From Streptomyces sp. PKU-EA00015 (lineage in GTDB: Bacteria > Actinomycetota > Actinomycetes > Streptomycetales > Streptomycetaceae): a stretch of DNA of 64,000 nucleotides. The position numbers and the translations under genes are program-made. Below, piece after piece: positions 43,456-51,510 of this stretch. Numbering within the stretch: position 1 is the first letter of the stretch; every line of letters begins with the position of its first letter. The notes beneath the pieces are model-generated. The model had not been told where the DNA came from. It saw only the letters and a list, made by a program, of their open reading frames with translations, and did not search any database. The stretch spans positions 62,001 through 126,000 of the forward strand of contig NZ_JABZEE010000034.1 of the NCBI RefSeq assembly GCF_013387495.1, in the 5' to 3' direction.

Positions 43456-43630
43456 GGTGGCACCTTCCCAGGTCGGCGTTCCCGGTGCGGCTCGCGCCTC
43501 GCGCCCACGGTAGTCAGGCGCCCGGCGGGCCGCACGGCGACGATGCCCCGGCGCGCCGCCCCGCCGCGACCGGCCGGGGCGGCTCGGAAATACTGGGGTC
43601 GAGGAGCTGTACGCAGGTGGAGGTGGAGCC

Positions 43631-43657
43631 ATGACGCCGAGGACCGGTGCGGGATGA
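43631..43657 (+). other. 8-codon leader ORF overlapping the CBS-BON start
   Basis: GGTGGAGGTGGAGCC precedes ATG at 43631; the frame encodes MTPRTGAG and its TGA (43655-43657) overlaps the ATG of the CBS gene (43654). The best ribosome site belongs to the leader, so the CBS gene may be translated by coupling. Confidence 0.5.
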
Positions 43658-44259
43658 GACACCGCTGCGTCGCCGACCTGATGACACCCGAGGCGGTGAG
43701 CGTCCAGCGCGGCACCGTGTTCAAGGAGATCGCCCGGCTGCTCGACGAGTTCGGCATCACCGCCGTGCCCGTGATCGACGACGACGGCCGGCCCGTCGGC
43801 GTCGTGTCCGAGGCGGATCTGCTGCGCCGGCACACCAGCGGCACCGGCTCCGACACGGCCGAGGGGCTGATGACGAGCCCCGCCGTGGTCGCGCGGCCGG
43901 AGTGGAGCGCGGTGGAGGCGGCCCGTGTGATGGAGGACCGGCACATCAAGCGGTTGCCGGTGGTGGACGGCTCGGGGCAGCTGATCGGGGTGGTGAGCCG
44001 CAGCGACCTCCTCCAGCTGTTCCTGCGGCGGGACCGGGCCATCCAGGAGGAGATCGTGGAGGACGTCCTCGGCGGCACGCTGGGCGTGTCCCCGGCGGCC
44101 GTCACCGTCCAGGTCGACGAGGGCCGGGTGACGCTCAGCGGGACGCTGGACCGCAAGAGCCTGGTGCGCGTGGTCGTTCGCCTGTGCCAGAGCGTCGACG
44201 GCGTCGTGGACGTGGTGGACCGCCTCTCCTTCGCGGACGACGACACGCGCGCGACGTGA
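43654..44259 (+). CDS. CBS-domain pair protein with C-terminal BON domain
   Basis: The 201-residue protein has two CBS motifs (about 8-60: DLMTPEAVSVQRGTVFKEIA, GVVSEADLL; about 72-120: MTSPAVVARPEWSAVEAARV, LIGVVSRSDLLQLFL), forming one adenosine-nucleotide-binding Bateman module, followed by a BON domain (VTVQVDEGRVTLSGTLDRKS, VDGVVDVVDRL). It probably senses AMP/ATP or NAD and couples it to a partner or membrane, and relatives belong to hypoxia/dormancy regulons. The usual ribosome site lies before a small leader ORF, so translation may be coupled to it. Confidence 0.93.
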   Translation: MRHRCVADLMTPEAVSVQRGTVFKEIARLLDEFGITAVPVIDDDGRPVGVVSEADLLRRHTSGTGSDTAEGLMTSPAVVARPEWSAVEAARVMEDRHIKRLPVVDGSGQLIGVVSRSDLLQLFLRRDRAIQEEIVEDVLGGTLGVSPAAVTVQVDEGRVTLSGTLDRKSLVRVVVRLCQSVDGVVDVVDRLSFADDDTRAT

Positions 44260-44302
44260 GCCGGGCTGATCCGGAAGACCGGCCTGATCCGAACGAAAGA
44301 CC

Positions 44303-46717
44303 CTAGCCGACCGGGAACGGCAGCACGCAGGACGTGCCCGGCTCCACCGACACCATGCGGTCGGTGAGGCGTACGTCGATCGGGGACTCGTCCGAGTCCG
44401 GTACGCCGATCTCCAGTTCCCCCGGCCGCATGCGTACGCGCACGCCCCAGTGCCCGTGGTAACGGATGGAGAAGCCGTAGTCGGGGAGTTCGGGCGAGTG
44501 GACGGGGTCGAACCAGAGCGCCCCGCTGCGGGTCTCCATCCCGGTCAGGCCGCGCTGCACGAGGTCGAGGGTGCCCGCCATGGCGCCCAGGTGCACACCC
44601 TCCTCGGTGGTGCCGCCGTGCAGATCGGCGATGTCGCCCTCCAGCGCCTCGCGGCAGTACTCCCATGCGTCCTGCCGTCGCACCCGGGCGAGGACCCAGC
44701 CGTGGACCAGGCCGCTCAGCGTCGAGCCGTGGCTGGTGCGCTCCAGGTAGTAGTCCACGGTCCGGTGCCAGGTGTCGCCGTCGAGGTCGTAGCCCAGGCG
44801 CCGGAAGAGACCGCGCAGCTCGGCGGGCGAGAACAGATAGCCGAGCATGAGGACGTCGGCCTGCTTGGACGCCTTGTAGCGGTTCACGGTGTCGCCCTCG
44901 GCCTCGAGGACGCGGTCGAGACGGCGGATGTCCCCGTGGCGTGCGCGCAGTGCGGCCCAGTCGAGTTCGGTCAGGTCGCCGTAGCCGTGGAACTGGCTGA
45001 TGACACCGTCGTGGAAGGGCACGTACAGCCGCCGCGAGACCTCGTCCCAGTGCTCCAGCTCCGACTCGTCGAGCAGGGTGCGCTCGCTCAGTTCGCGGCG
45101 GCGGGGCGCGGGCAGTTCCCGGATGACGTCGAGTGCGCGGGCGAGCACCCAGGCGGCGGTGACGTTGGTGTACGCGTTGTCGTCGAGGCCCGGCAGCTTC
45201 GATCCCGGGTACGCCTCGTGGTACTCGTCGGGTCCGACGACCCCGCGGATGCGGTAGCGCTCCCTGTCCTCGTCGTAGGTGGCGCAGTGGGCCCAGAAGC
45301 GGGCGATCTGCGTCAGCATCTCCGCGCCCTTGGTGTGCAGGAACTCCGCGTCTCCGCTCGCCTCGCAGTACTGCCACACGTTGTACGCGATGGCCGACCC
45401 GACGTGGTGCTGGAGCCGGGAGTGGTCGGGCAGCCAGCGCCCCGAGCGCGGGTTGAGATGCAGCTCCTGCGTCTCCTCGCGGCCGTCGCTCCCGCTCTGC
45501 CACGGGTACATGGCCCCGATGTGCCCGATGTCGCGGGCCAGCCGCAGTGCCGCCTCCAGGCGGCGGTGGCGGTACATGAGCAGCGCCCGTGACACCTCGG
45601 GGAAGTGCAGGTTCAGATAGGGCAGGACGAACAGCTCGTCCCAGAAGATGTGCCCGCGATACGCCTCGCCGTGCAGCCCGCGGGCCGGTACGCCGACGTC
45701 GAGGTCGGCGGTGTGCGGCGAGAGGGTCTGCAGGACGTGGAAGAGATGCAGGCGCAGGATGCGCCCGGCCTCCCCCGGCACGTCCAGTTCTCCCCTGCCC
45801 CACAACTGCCGCCAGGCGGTGCGGTGGGATTCCAGAAGGGCGTCGAATCCGGAGGCGCGGTCGACGCGGTCGACGGCGGCGTGCAGGGGGTCGCTGATCG
45901 CCGCGTCCCGGGACGTGTGCAGGGCGACGGTCTTGTCCACGGTACGGGTGCGGCCGTCTTCGAGGAACAGCCGCATCAGCTGTACGGCACGCAGCGGTTC
46001 GTGGGCCGCGCGCAGCCGCTCGGCGTTCGCCCGCCGCGGGTCCCCGGGCTCGTCGGCGGTGGTGCGGGCCGCCATGCCGATGCGGATGTCGGAGGTGGTC
46101 GTGCGGCAGCGCAGCCACACCGCCTCACGGTCGCCGTCCCCCGCGTTGACGTGGACGAGGTGGCTGCCGTTGAGCTCCCGGTAGCGGGCGACGCCGCTGT
46201 TGGTCACGGAGCCGTCGAGCGCGGCCTCGACCTCGATGTTCCCGGACCAGCCCTCGGCGGTGAACTGGGTGCGCAGCACGGCCAGATGCGGGTCGCCCAT
46301 GTGGACGAACCGCAGCTGGCGCACCGCCAGTACGCGTCCGTCGCCCGCCGCGTACCGCAGGCTGCGTTCGAGCGTCCCGGAGTACAGGTCGAGTCGCTGG
46401 CGGTGTTCGCGCAGGGCAGGGCTGTCGGGGTGGAACCAGGGTGCGTCGCCGCTCATGGTGTGCATGCGGAAGCGCAGCGGCAGCCAGTTGGGCAGGTTGA
46501 CCATGTCCTCGTTGACGACCTGGCGCCCGGCGACGGTGGAGGTCAGCCGGTTGTAGCAGCCGGCCGCGTAGGTGCCGGGGTAATGCACGACGTCGGCGAC
46601 GCATTCGGGGGCGGCGCCGCGGGTGGCGAAGTAGCCGTTGCCGAGCGTGCACAGGGCCTCCCGCAAGCGCTCTCGGCCGGGGGCGTAGCCCTCGTACGTC
46701 CAGATCCACTCGGGCAT
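44303..46717 (-). CDS. glycoside hydrolase family 65 disaccharide phosphorylase
   Basis: The 804-residue enzyme has the GH65 layout: N-terminal beta-sandwich starting ALCTLGNGYFATRGAAPE, a linker, the (alpha/alpha)6 barrel with LWDELF-like HIFWDELFVLPYLN, the catalytic acid in VVGPDEYHE and phosphate-binding HGSTLSGLVHGW. Such enzymes phosphorolyse maltose, trehalose, kojibiose or nigerose to beta-glucose 1-phosphate. The beta-phosphoglucomutase gene lies directly upstream (2-base gap), giving the pathway to glucose 6-phosphate. The exact disaccharide is not decidable from sequence. Confidence 0.94.
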   Translation of the reverse strand: MPEWIWTYEGYAPGRERLREALCTLGNGYFATRGAAPECVADVVHYPGTYAAGCYNRLTSTVAGRQVVNEDMVNLPNWLPLRFRMHTMSGDAPWFHPDSPALREHRQRLDLYSGTLERSLRYAAGDGRVLAVRQLRFVHMGDPHLAVLRTQFTAEGWSGNIEVEAALDGSVTNSGVARYRELNGSHLVHVNAGDGDREAVWLRCRTTTSDIRIGMAARTTADEPGDPRRANAERLRAAHEPLRAVQLMRLFLEDGRTRTVDKTVALHTSRDAAISDPLHAAVDRVDRASGFDALLESHRTAWRQLWGRGELDVPGEAGRILRLHLFHVLQTLSPHTADLDVGVPARGLHGEAYRGHIFWDELFVLPYLNLHFPEVSRALLMYRHRRLEAALRLARDIGHIGAMYPWQSGSDGREETQELHLNPRSGRWLPDHSRLQHHVGSAIAYNVWQYCEASGDAEFLHTKGAEMLTQIARFWAHCATYDEDRERYRIRGVVGPDEYHEAYPGSKLPGLDDNAYTNVTAAWVLARALDVIRELPAPRRRELSERTLLDESELEHWDEVSRRLYVPFHDGVISQFHGYGDLTELDWAALRARHGDIRRLDRVLEAEGDTVNRYKASKQADVLMLGYLFSPAELRGLFRRLGYDLDGDTWHRTVDYYLERTSHGSTLSGLVHGWVLARVRRQDAWEYCREALEGDIADLHGGTTEEGVHLGAMAGTLDLVQRGLTGMETRSGALWFDPVHSPELPDYGFSIRYHGHWGVRVRMRPGELEIGVPDSDESPIDVRLTDRMVSVEPGTSCVLPFPVG

Positions 46718-46719
46718 GG

Positions 46720-47559
46720 TCAGTCCTCGGGTGTGGCGGGGAGCAGGTCGGCGAGGTCACGGACGACGAGGTCGGCGCCGTGTTCCAGCAGCGCGGCCCC
46801 CGTTCCGGGGCCGGCGGTGCGGTCGACACCGACGACCAGGGCGAAGCCGCCGCGCCGGCCCGCCTGCACACCGGCGAGCGCGTCCTCGACGACGGCGCAC
46901 CGGCCGGGCGGCACGCCGAGCCTGCGCGCCGCCTCCAGGAAGAGAGCGGGGTCGGGTTTGCCGGGCAGCCGCAGCCGGGCGGCCTCCTGCCCGTCCACCA
47001 GGACGTCGAAGTACGGCAGGACGCCGGCCTGGGTGAGCAGTTCGCGGGCGTGGCGGGACGCGGACACGACGGCGAGCGGCACGGCCCGGGAGCGCAGCTC
47101 GGTGAGGAGCCGTACGGTCCCCGGAAAGGCGTCGACGCCCTGCCGCAGCCGTTCGGTGAACAGCCGTTCCTTGTACGCGGCGACTGCGGCCACGGTGCCG
47201 GTGCCCGGCGGGTCGTCGGGACTGCCCGGCGGCAGGCGCATGCCGCGGGAGCCGAGGAACGCGGCGGCCCCGTCCAGGCGGGACCTGCCGTCCACGTGGC
47301 GCAAATAGTCGTCGCGTACGTCGAAGGGGCGGCGGTCCTGGGGGTCGTCCGGCGGATGCTCCTCCAGGCAGGCGTCGAAGGCGGTCTTCCAGGCGGCCGC
47401 GTGGAGACGGGCGGAATCGGTGACGACACCGTCGGTGTCGAGGACGACGGCCGCGACACCGCGCCAGAACCGACGGGTGCCGGGGTCCGGCCACGCGGCG
47501 CCCCGCCCGGCCGGCCCCTGGGCGCGGTCCGGCCGCCCGGCGCCCCTGTCCACGGTCAT
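46720..47559 (-). CDS. beta-phosphoglucomutase-type HAD phosphatase/mutase
   Basis: The ATG at 47559 with GGGAGGGA upstream gives 279 residues. HAD motif I is VVLDTDGVVTDS (Asp nucleophile and Asp+2), motif II VVSASRHA, motif III lysine in RLPGKPDPALF and motif IV VVEDALAGVQAG. The cap region contains DYLRHVDGRSRLDGAAAFL, the segment that in beta-PGM recognises the sugar. It converts beta-glucose 1-phosphate to glucose 6-phosphate for the GH65 phosphorylase encoded immediately downstream. An upstream in-frame GTG/ATG extension (to 47649) is low-complexity and lacks a good ribosome site. Confidence 0.92.
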   Translation of the reverse strand: MTVDRGAGRPDRAQGPAGRGAAWPDPGTRRFWRGVAAVVLDTDGVVTDSARLHAAAWKTAFDACLEEHPPDDPQDRRPFDVRDDYLRHVDGRSRLDGAAAFLGSRGMRLPPGSPDDPPGTGTVAAVAAYKERLFTERLRQGVDAFPGTVRLLTELRSRAVPLAVVSASRHARELLTQAGVLPYFDVLVDGQEAARLRLPGKPDPALFLEAARRLGVPPGRCAVVEDALAGVQAGRRGGFALVVGVDRTAGPGTGAALLEHGADLVVRDLADLLPATPED

Positions 47560-47834
47560 GGCGTCCCTCCCTGTCGTTCCCCCCGCGGCACCGCTGCGTG
47601 CGGCGGCCCCGTCCTCCGCAGCCGGGGCGGCGGAGGGGGACGGAGCCATGCGGTCGGGGCAGGCGGGTACCCCGTCCTGCGCCCGCCGAACGGCGTCCCC
47701 CGGCCGGCCACGCGCCCCGGCAGCGGGCCCGGGCGTACGCGCGCGGTCGTGGGCCGCCGGGCGGACGACGCCGGGCGCCGTCGAGCGGGACGCTGGAAAG
47801 TGGCCGCAGGAGCGATCCGAAGGAGGAACGGACC

Positions 47835-48677
47835 ATGACGCATGTGACCGTGGGCCTGGACAACTCGCCCGAGAGTCTCGCGGCGGCCCACTGGGCGGCC
47901 CGGGACGCGGGGCTGCGCGGCGCGGACCTGCTCCTGGTGCATGTGGAGGAGTGGCCGCTGCCGGTGGCCGTGGCCATGCCCACGATCACCCACGACGACC
48001 ACCGCAGCTGGGCGGACAGGCTGCTGGAGAGCGCCGCCGGGGAACTGCGGCGCGCTCACGCCGGCCTCCGGATCTCCACGCGCCGGGTGTCGGGGCGGCC
48101 TCCCGCCGCACTCGCCCTCGAGGCCGCCGACGCCGAGCTGCTGGTGCTCGGCTCGCGGGGACTGGGGACGGTGATGGGGGCCCTGATGGGCTCCGTCGGT
48201 CTGGCGACCATCGGGGCCACGCGGACCCCGGTCGTCGTCGTGCGGGCCGAGGGCAATGTCGGCGGGCACGACCGGGACAAGGACGTCGTGGTCGGAGTGG
48301 ATCTCCACCGGCCGGCCGGTCCGGTGCTCTCCTTCGCCTTCGGCGAGGCGGCGCGGCGCGGGTGCGCGCTGCGGGCCGTCCACGGCTGGAAGCTGCCGCT
48401 CGTGGTCGGGCACTCGGCCGAGGGCGGGCGCGAGGCGGCCGCGGCGCTCGGCGCCGCGCTGCTGCCCTGGCACCGGGAGCATCCCTCGGTGGAGGTGGTG
48501 GAGCGATCCGTGATGGGCTCCGCCGCCGAGGTGCTGGTGGACGAGGCCGCCGACGCGGGGCTGGTGGTCGTCGGGCGCCATGTCCGCCACGCTCCCCTGG
48601 CACCGCACATCGGTCATGTCGCGCACGCCGCGATGCACCACTGCAAGGCGCCGGTGGCCGTCGTCGCCCACGAATGA
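47835..48677 (+). CDS. universal stress protein with two Usp domains
   Basis: The ATG, with AAGGAGGAACG upstream, gives 280 residues. Domain 1 (about 1-140) has the ATP-binding signature GSRGLGTVMGALMGSVG followed by VVVV; domain 2 (about 148-280) starts VVVGVDLHRPAG and ends APVAVVAHE, with a less complete nucleotide motif (VVGRHVRH). Tandem Usp proteins in actinobacteria are induced under hypoxia and starvation. It is divergent from the beta-phosphoglucomutase/GH65 operon and shares a 275-bp promoter region. Confidence 0.94.
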   Translation: MTHVTVGLDNSPESLAAAHWAARDAGLRGADLLLVHVEEWPLPVAVAMPTITHDDHRSWADRLLESAAGELRRAHAGLRISTRRVSGRPPAALALEAADAELLVLGSRGLGTVMGALMGSVGLATIGATRTPVVVVRAEGNVGGHDRDKDVVVGVDLHRPAGPVLSFAFGEAARRGCALRAVHGWKLPLVVGHSAEGGREAAAALGAALLPWHREHPSVEVVERSVMGSAAEVLVDEAADAGLVVVGRHVRHAPLAPHIGHVAHAAMHHCKAPVAVVAHE

Positions 48678-48704
48678 TCCCGGCGCCTGGTGAGCGCGAG
48701 GGGC

Positions 48705-49001
48705 TCACGGAGTCGTGTACGGCCAGCCGTATCCGGCCCCGGGCGGGCTGCCGTCCCCGGCTCCTACCGCTTCCAGGTCCCGGTCGGCGGCCTTCATCAG
48801 CTGCCGGGTGAGGCTGTGCATCGCGCGGGCGGCCGCCAGCTCGTCGCCGATCTCGGGTACGTCCACGTCCTGCGGGTTGCGGTGGGCCGTGCCGTGACCG
48901 GTGATCGTGGTGGTGCCGGTGTCCAGCACGGCCCGGGCCCTGGTCGTGCCGTCCTCCTCGACGAGGACGATCGCGACCTTCCACTCCAGCGTCCTTGCCA
49001 T
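48705..49001 (-). CDS. DUF1876 (dsRBFC) domain protein
   Basis: The 98-residue protein is the Rv1738-like DUF1876 type: MARTLEWKVAIVLVEEDGTT, ARAVLDTGTTTITGHGTAHR and IGDELAAARAMHSLTRQLMK. Mycobacterial Rv1738 is strongly induced in hypoxia and has a fold resembling ribosome hibernation factors; a ribosome-related dormancy role is therefore suggested for the family. GGGAGAG lies upstream of the ATG. It converges on the Usp gene. Confidence 0.9.
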   Translation of the reverse strand: MARTLEWKVAIVLVEEDGTTRARAVLDTGTTTITGHGTAHRNPQDVDVPEIGDELAAARAMHSLTRQLMKAADRDLEAVGAGDGSPPGAGYGWPYTTP

Positions 49002-49099
49002 GGCGCACTCTCCCGCCCTGTCGGAGGTCCTGCTTCCAGCATCCGTCCGGGCCCGCTCTTCGGCGACCGGCTGCGGGGCCCGGAACCGGCGAAGGCACA

Positions 49100-49900
49100 A
49101 TGGCCACCATGACGAGTGCGATACTGCGGCCGCGGAAGCGGGTCCGTACTGCCACGCCCGACGGGAGGGCCGCGGACGGGAGCACCGAGCCGACGCGGAT
49201 CCTGGACTGGCGCCATCCGCGGGTCGGCGAGCTGCTCGGCAGCCTCGGCTCCGCTGCGGGCCGCGACGTGTCCCCCGGCGCTCGGCTGGCGGCCCTGCGC
49301 CGTGCGCACCGCAGAATCGCCGCGACCGTCCGGCCGGTCTACTCCGTGCAGGACGAACGCCCCGTGTCGGAGGTGCTGCGGCGCGGCCGCGGGTCGTGCA
49401 GCCAGCGGCTCGCGGTTCTCGAGTCGGTCGCGCGGGCCGGTGGCGTCGCCACCCGTGTCCGGGGCCTGGTCGTCGACGGGGCGCTGTGGTACCCGCGCTT
49501 TCCCCGGATGCGCCGGTTCGTCCCGGACCAGGTGCTGCTGGCGTGGCCCGAATTCCGCATCGGGCCGGCCGAGGAGGCGAACGGCGGGTGGCTCGCCGTC
49601 TCCGAACTCTTCGGCGGACTCGACGAGTTGAGCGGGCACCCCGGCGGCGGCTTCACCAACGCGGGACCGGAGACCCTGTTCGAGGCACTGTCCCGTACGG
49701 CGATCGACTGGGACGGGCACACGGTCTGCCCGGCGGACGCCGCGGCCTGCGACCTGTCCGGGCATGTCGTCGCGGACCTGGGCCGTTTCGACTCGCGCGA
49801 CGACCTCTTCCACCTCCACGGCCAGACGTTGTGCCGCACGGCACGCCTGGTGGCCGAGCCGGTGATGGGCCGCCGCTCGGCGGGGGCGTCGGCCGGCTGA
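49100..49900 (+). CDS. transglutaminase-like superfamily protein
   Basis: The first ATG (49100), 5 bases after GAAGG, gives 266 residues; a second ATG lies three codons later. After a basic, disordered N-terminus the conserved core is SEVLRRGRGSCSQRLAVLES, with the catalytic Cys in GSCSQ, then VATRVRGLVVDGALWYPRF and a possible acidic residue set near the C-terminus. Transglutaminase-like proteins in bacteria are often cysteine proteases or deamidases. Not recognised more closely; it belongs to the stress-type region. Confidence 0.7.
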   Translation: MATMTSAILRPRKRVRTATPDGRAADGSTEPTRILDWRHPRVGELLGSLGSAAGRDVSPGARLAALRRAHRRIAATVRPVYSVQDERPVSEVLRRGRGSCSQRLAVLESVARAGGVATRVRGLVVDGALWYPRFPRMRRFVPDQVLLAWPEFRIGPAEEANGGWLAVSELFGGLDELSGHPGGGFTNAGPETLFEALSRTAIDWDGHTVCPADAAACDLSGHVVADLGRFDSRDDLFHLHGQTLCRTARLVAEPVMGRRSAGASAG

Positions 49901-50044
49901 TCGAGGCCGGGCGTGCTCCGCGCCGGCCGCGGTCCGGGCGAGGCCCCAGGGCACGGCGGGCGCTCCCCGCAGGCCGCCTTCCCTCTGCGGGCGCAGCCCG
50001 GCGGGCGGCCGGGCCGCTCCCGGCCCGCCGCAGTGCGAACTGCT

Positions 50045-50341
50045 TCAGGCCGCCGCCGGCTGACCCCTCCGGCCGCCGGGCGGAGCCTCCGGTGGGGGGC
50101 CCGCCCGGTCCGGGGGCGGGACGCGGGCCGCCACCGGGAAGTGGTACGTCTGGTGTCCGCCGCTGGCCAGCATCCGCACCTCGCCGCGGTCGCTGATCTC
50201 CGCGCGCACGATGCCGGTGTCGTCCTCGTAGACGGGGTAGCCGCCCGCGCCCGCCCGCTCCGTACGACGGACCACGACGACGTCGTCCTCCACGGCGGGC
50301 GCCTGGAACACGAGCTCATAGGTTTCAGGACTGTTGTTCAT
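50045..50341 (-). CDS. DUF6296-like small protein
   Basis: The 98-residue soluble protein reads YELVFQAPAVEDDVVVVRRT, YPVYEDDTGIVRAEISDRGE and VRMLASGGHQTYHF, then a Pro-rich tail. This pattern matches short Streptomyces proteins placed in DUF6296, a name I give with moderate certainty. Function is unknown. It stands alone between stress-related genes and is divergent from CsbD. Confidence 0.68.
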   Translation of the reverse strand: MNNSPETYELVFQAPAVEDDVVVVRRTERAGAGGYPVYEDDTGIVRAEISDRGEVRMLASGGHQTYHFPVAARVPPPDRAGPPPEAPPGGRRGQPAAA

Positions 50342-50524
50342 GAATGCCACCGCCTTCTTCCATCGTGGCCCGGGCGCTCGGTCGGCGCCTCCCAGGACGC
50401 CGTACCGGCGCGGCCACTGCGATGACCTGCCGCTGCGCATGCATGTCGTTCAGAATCGGGGTACCCGCAGGGTGTGATTTCACTCGGCCGCGGACCTGCG
50501 GCCGCCTGCACACGGGAGCACATC

Positions 50525-50716
50525 ATGGCGAAGAACAAGGGCAGGGGCGACAGGCTGAAGGGCAAGGCCAAGGAAGCCATGGGCAAGGCCACCGGCAACG
50601 AGCGGATGGAGGCCGAGGGCCGCACTGACAAGGCGAAGGGCCACGCCAAGAAGGCCGTCGGCGACACCAAGGACAGGGTGCGCGGCGTAGACGAATCCCT
50701 GCGGGACGAATCCTGA
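50525..50716 (+). CDS. CsbD-family stress protein
   Basis: The ATG with GGGAG upstream gives 63 highly charged residues: MAKNKGRGDRLKGKAKEAMG, TGNERMEAEGRTDKAKGHAK. This is the CsbD repeat pattern (GKxKExxG). CsbD-like proteins are abundant under general stress and predicted to be flexible helices; molecular role unknown. A strong terminator follows. Confidence 0.92.
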   Translation: MAKNKGRGDRLKGKAKEAMGKATGNERMEAEGRTDKAKGHAKKAVGDTKDRVRGVDESLRDES

Positions 50717-50722
50717 CCCGGC

Positions 50723-50761
50723 GGCTCCGCCGCCGTCCCTCCTCCGGACGGCGGCGGAGCC
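50723..50761. terminator. bidirectional terminator between csbD-type and terB-type genes
   Basis: A perfect 16-bp stem GGCTCCGCCGCCGTCC/GGACGGCGGCGGAGCC with a 7-base loop lies between convergent genes. Confidence 0.82.
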
Positions 50762-50765
50762 TCGC

Positions 50766-51317
50766 TCACAGACCGAACTCGGTGGGTGACAGACCGAGGA
50801 CGGAGCACGCCTCGCGCAGCATCTGCTCCTCGGCGGGCGCCACGTATCCGTCCGCGCCGGCGACGACGAAACCGGTCTGGATGACGGCGCGGGCCTCCGC
50901 CGGCTTCTTCGCCGCCTTGGCGACCTCCTGCATGGCCTCTCCCTTCCCCTGCGGGAAGTTGAAGGCCAGCTGGTCGACATGCTTGTTGAACCGCTGGCGC
51001 AGCTGCTCCGGCGGGAAGTTCTGCAGGACGTCGTTGCTCAGGATCAGCGATTCGACGTGCTGCCTCTCGGCCGGGTCGACGTGGCCGTCGGCGGCGGCGA
51101 CGAGGGCGCACATCGCCATGCTCGCGTCCCGGTAGGCGCCGCTCTTCAACTCCGTCTTCAACGAGGTGAGCTGCGACTTCAGCGTGCTCACCAGCTGGGC
51201 CCGGGAGCCGCCCGAGGAACCCGCTCCCGGCCTGCCGTGTCCGCCTGCGCCCCGCACGCCCTGGGACTGCTGCTGCAGGCTCTTGGCCTGGTCCTTGATC
51301 CGATCCCACATCGCCAC
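50766..51317 (-). CDS. TerB-family (tellurite resistance-like) protein
   Basis: The GTG at 51317, 5 bases after GAGGTG, gives 183 residues. After a Gln/Gly-rich linker the TerB fold has MAMCALVAAADGHVDPAERQHVES and GFVVAGADGYVAPAEEQML, two D-G-x-V/I-x-x-x-E loops that bind a metal in the family. The usual tellurite genes terC, terD and terZ are not in the window, so it is probably a stand-alone stress protein. It converges on csbD. Confidence 0.9.
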   Translation of the reverse strand: MAMWDRIKDQAKSLQQQSQGVRGAGGHGRPGAGSSGGSRAQLVSTLKSQLTSLKTELKSGAYRDASMAMCALVAAADGHVDPAERQHVESLILSNDVLQNFPPEQLRQRFNKHVDQLAFNFPQGKGEAMQEVAKAAKKPAEARAVIQTGFVVAGADGYVAPAEEQMLREACSVLGLSPTEFGL

Positions 51318-51510
51318 TGGTGCACCTCGGCTTCTGCATGTGTCGTTCCGGTCCGTACTCGGCGCGTACCCGCGCGTCACCATGGCAACGCCGTGGGGCC
51401 CCGTGAGGTTCCTGGCCGGATACGCGGCCGTGCCGGCGGGGGCCGCCTCGCGCCGCCGGGCCGGGGGACGCCACACTGAACGCACCCGACCGACGCGGAG
51501 GAGTGGACGG

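Noticed and set aside
47780..47812. GGGAC...GGCC half sites upstream of the universal stress gene as a DevR box
   Set aside because: Spacing and inner bases do not fit the known 20-bp DevR consensus.
49985..50030. GC-rich hairpin between the transglutaminase-like gene and DUF6296 gene
   Set aside because: The stem has bulges and mismatches; its composition alone could produce it, so it is not called as terminator.
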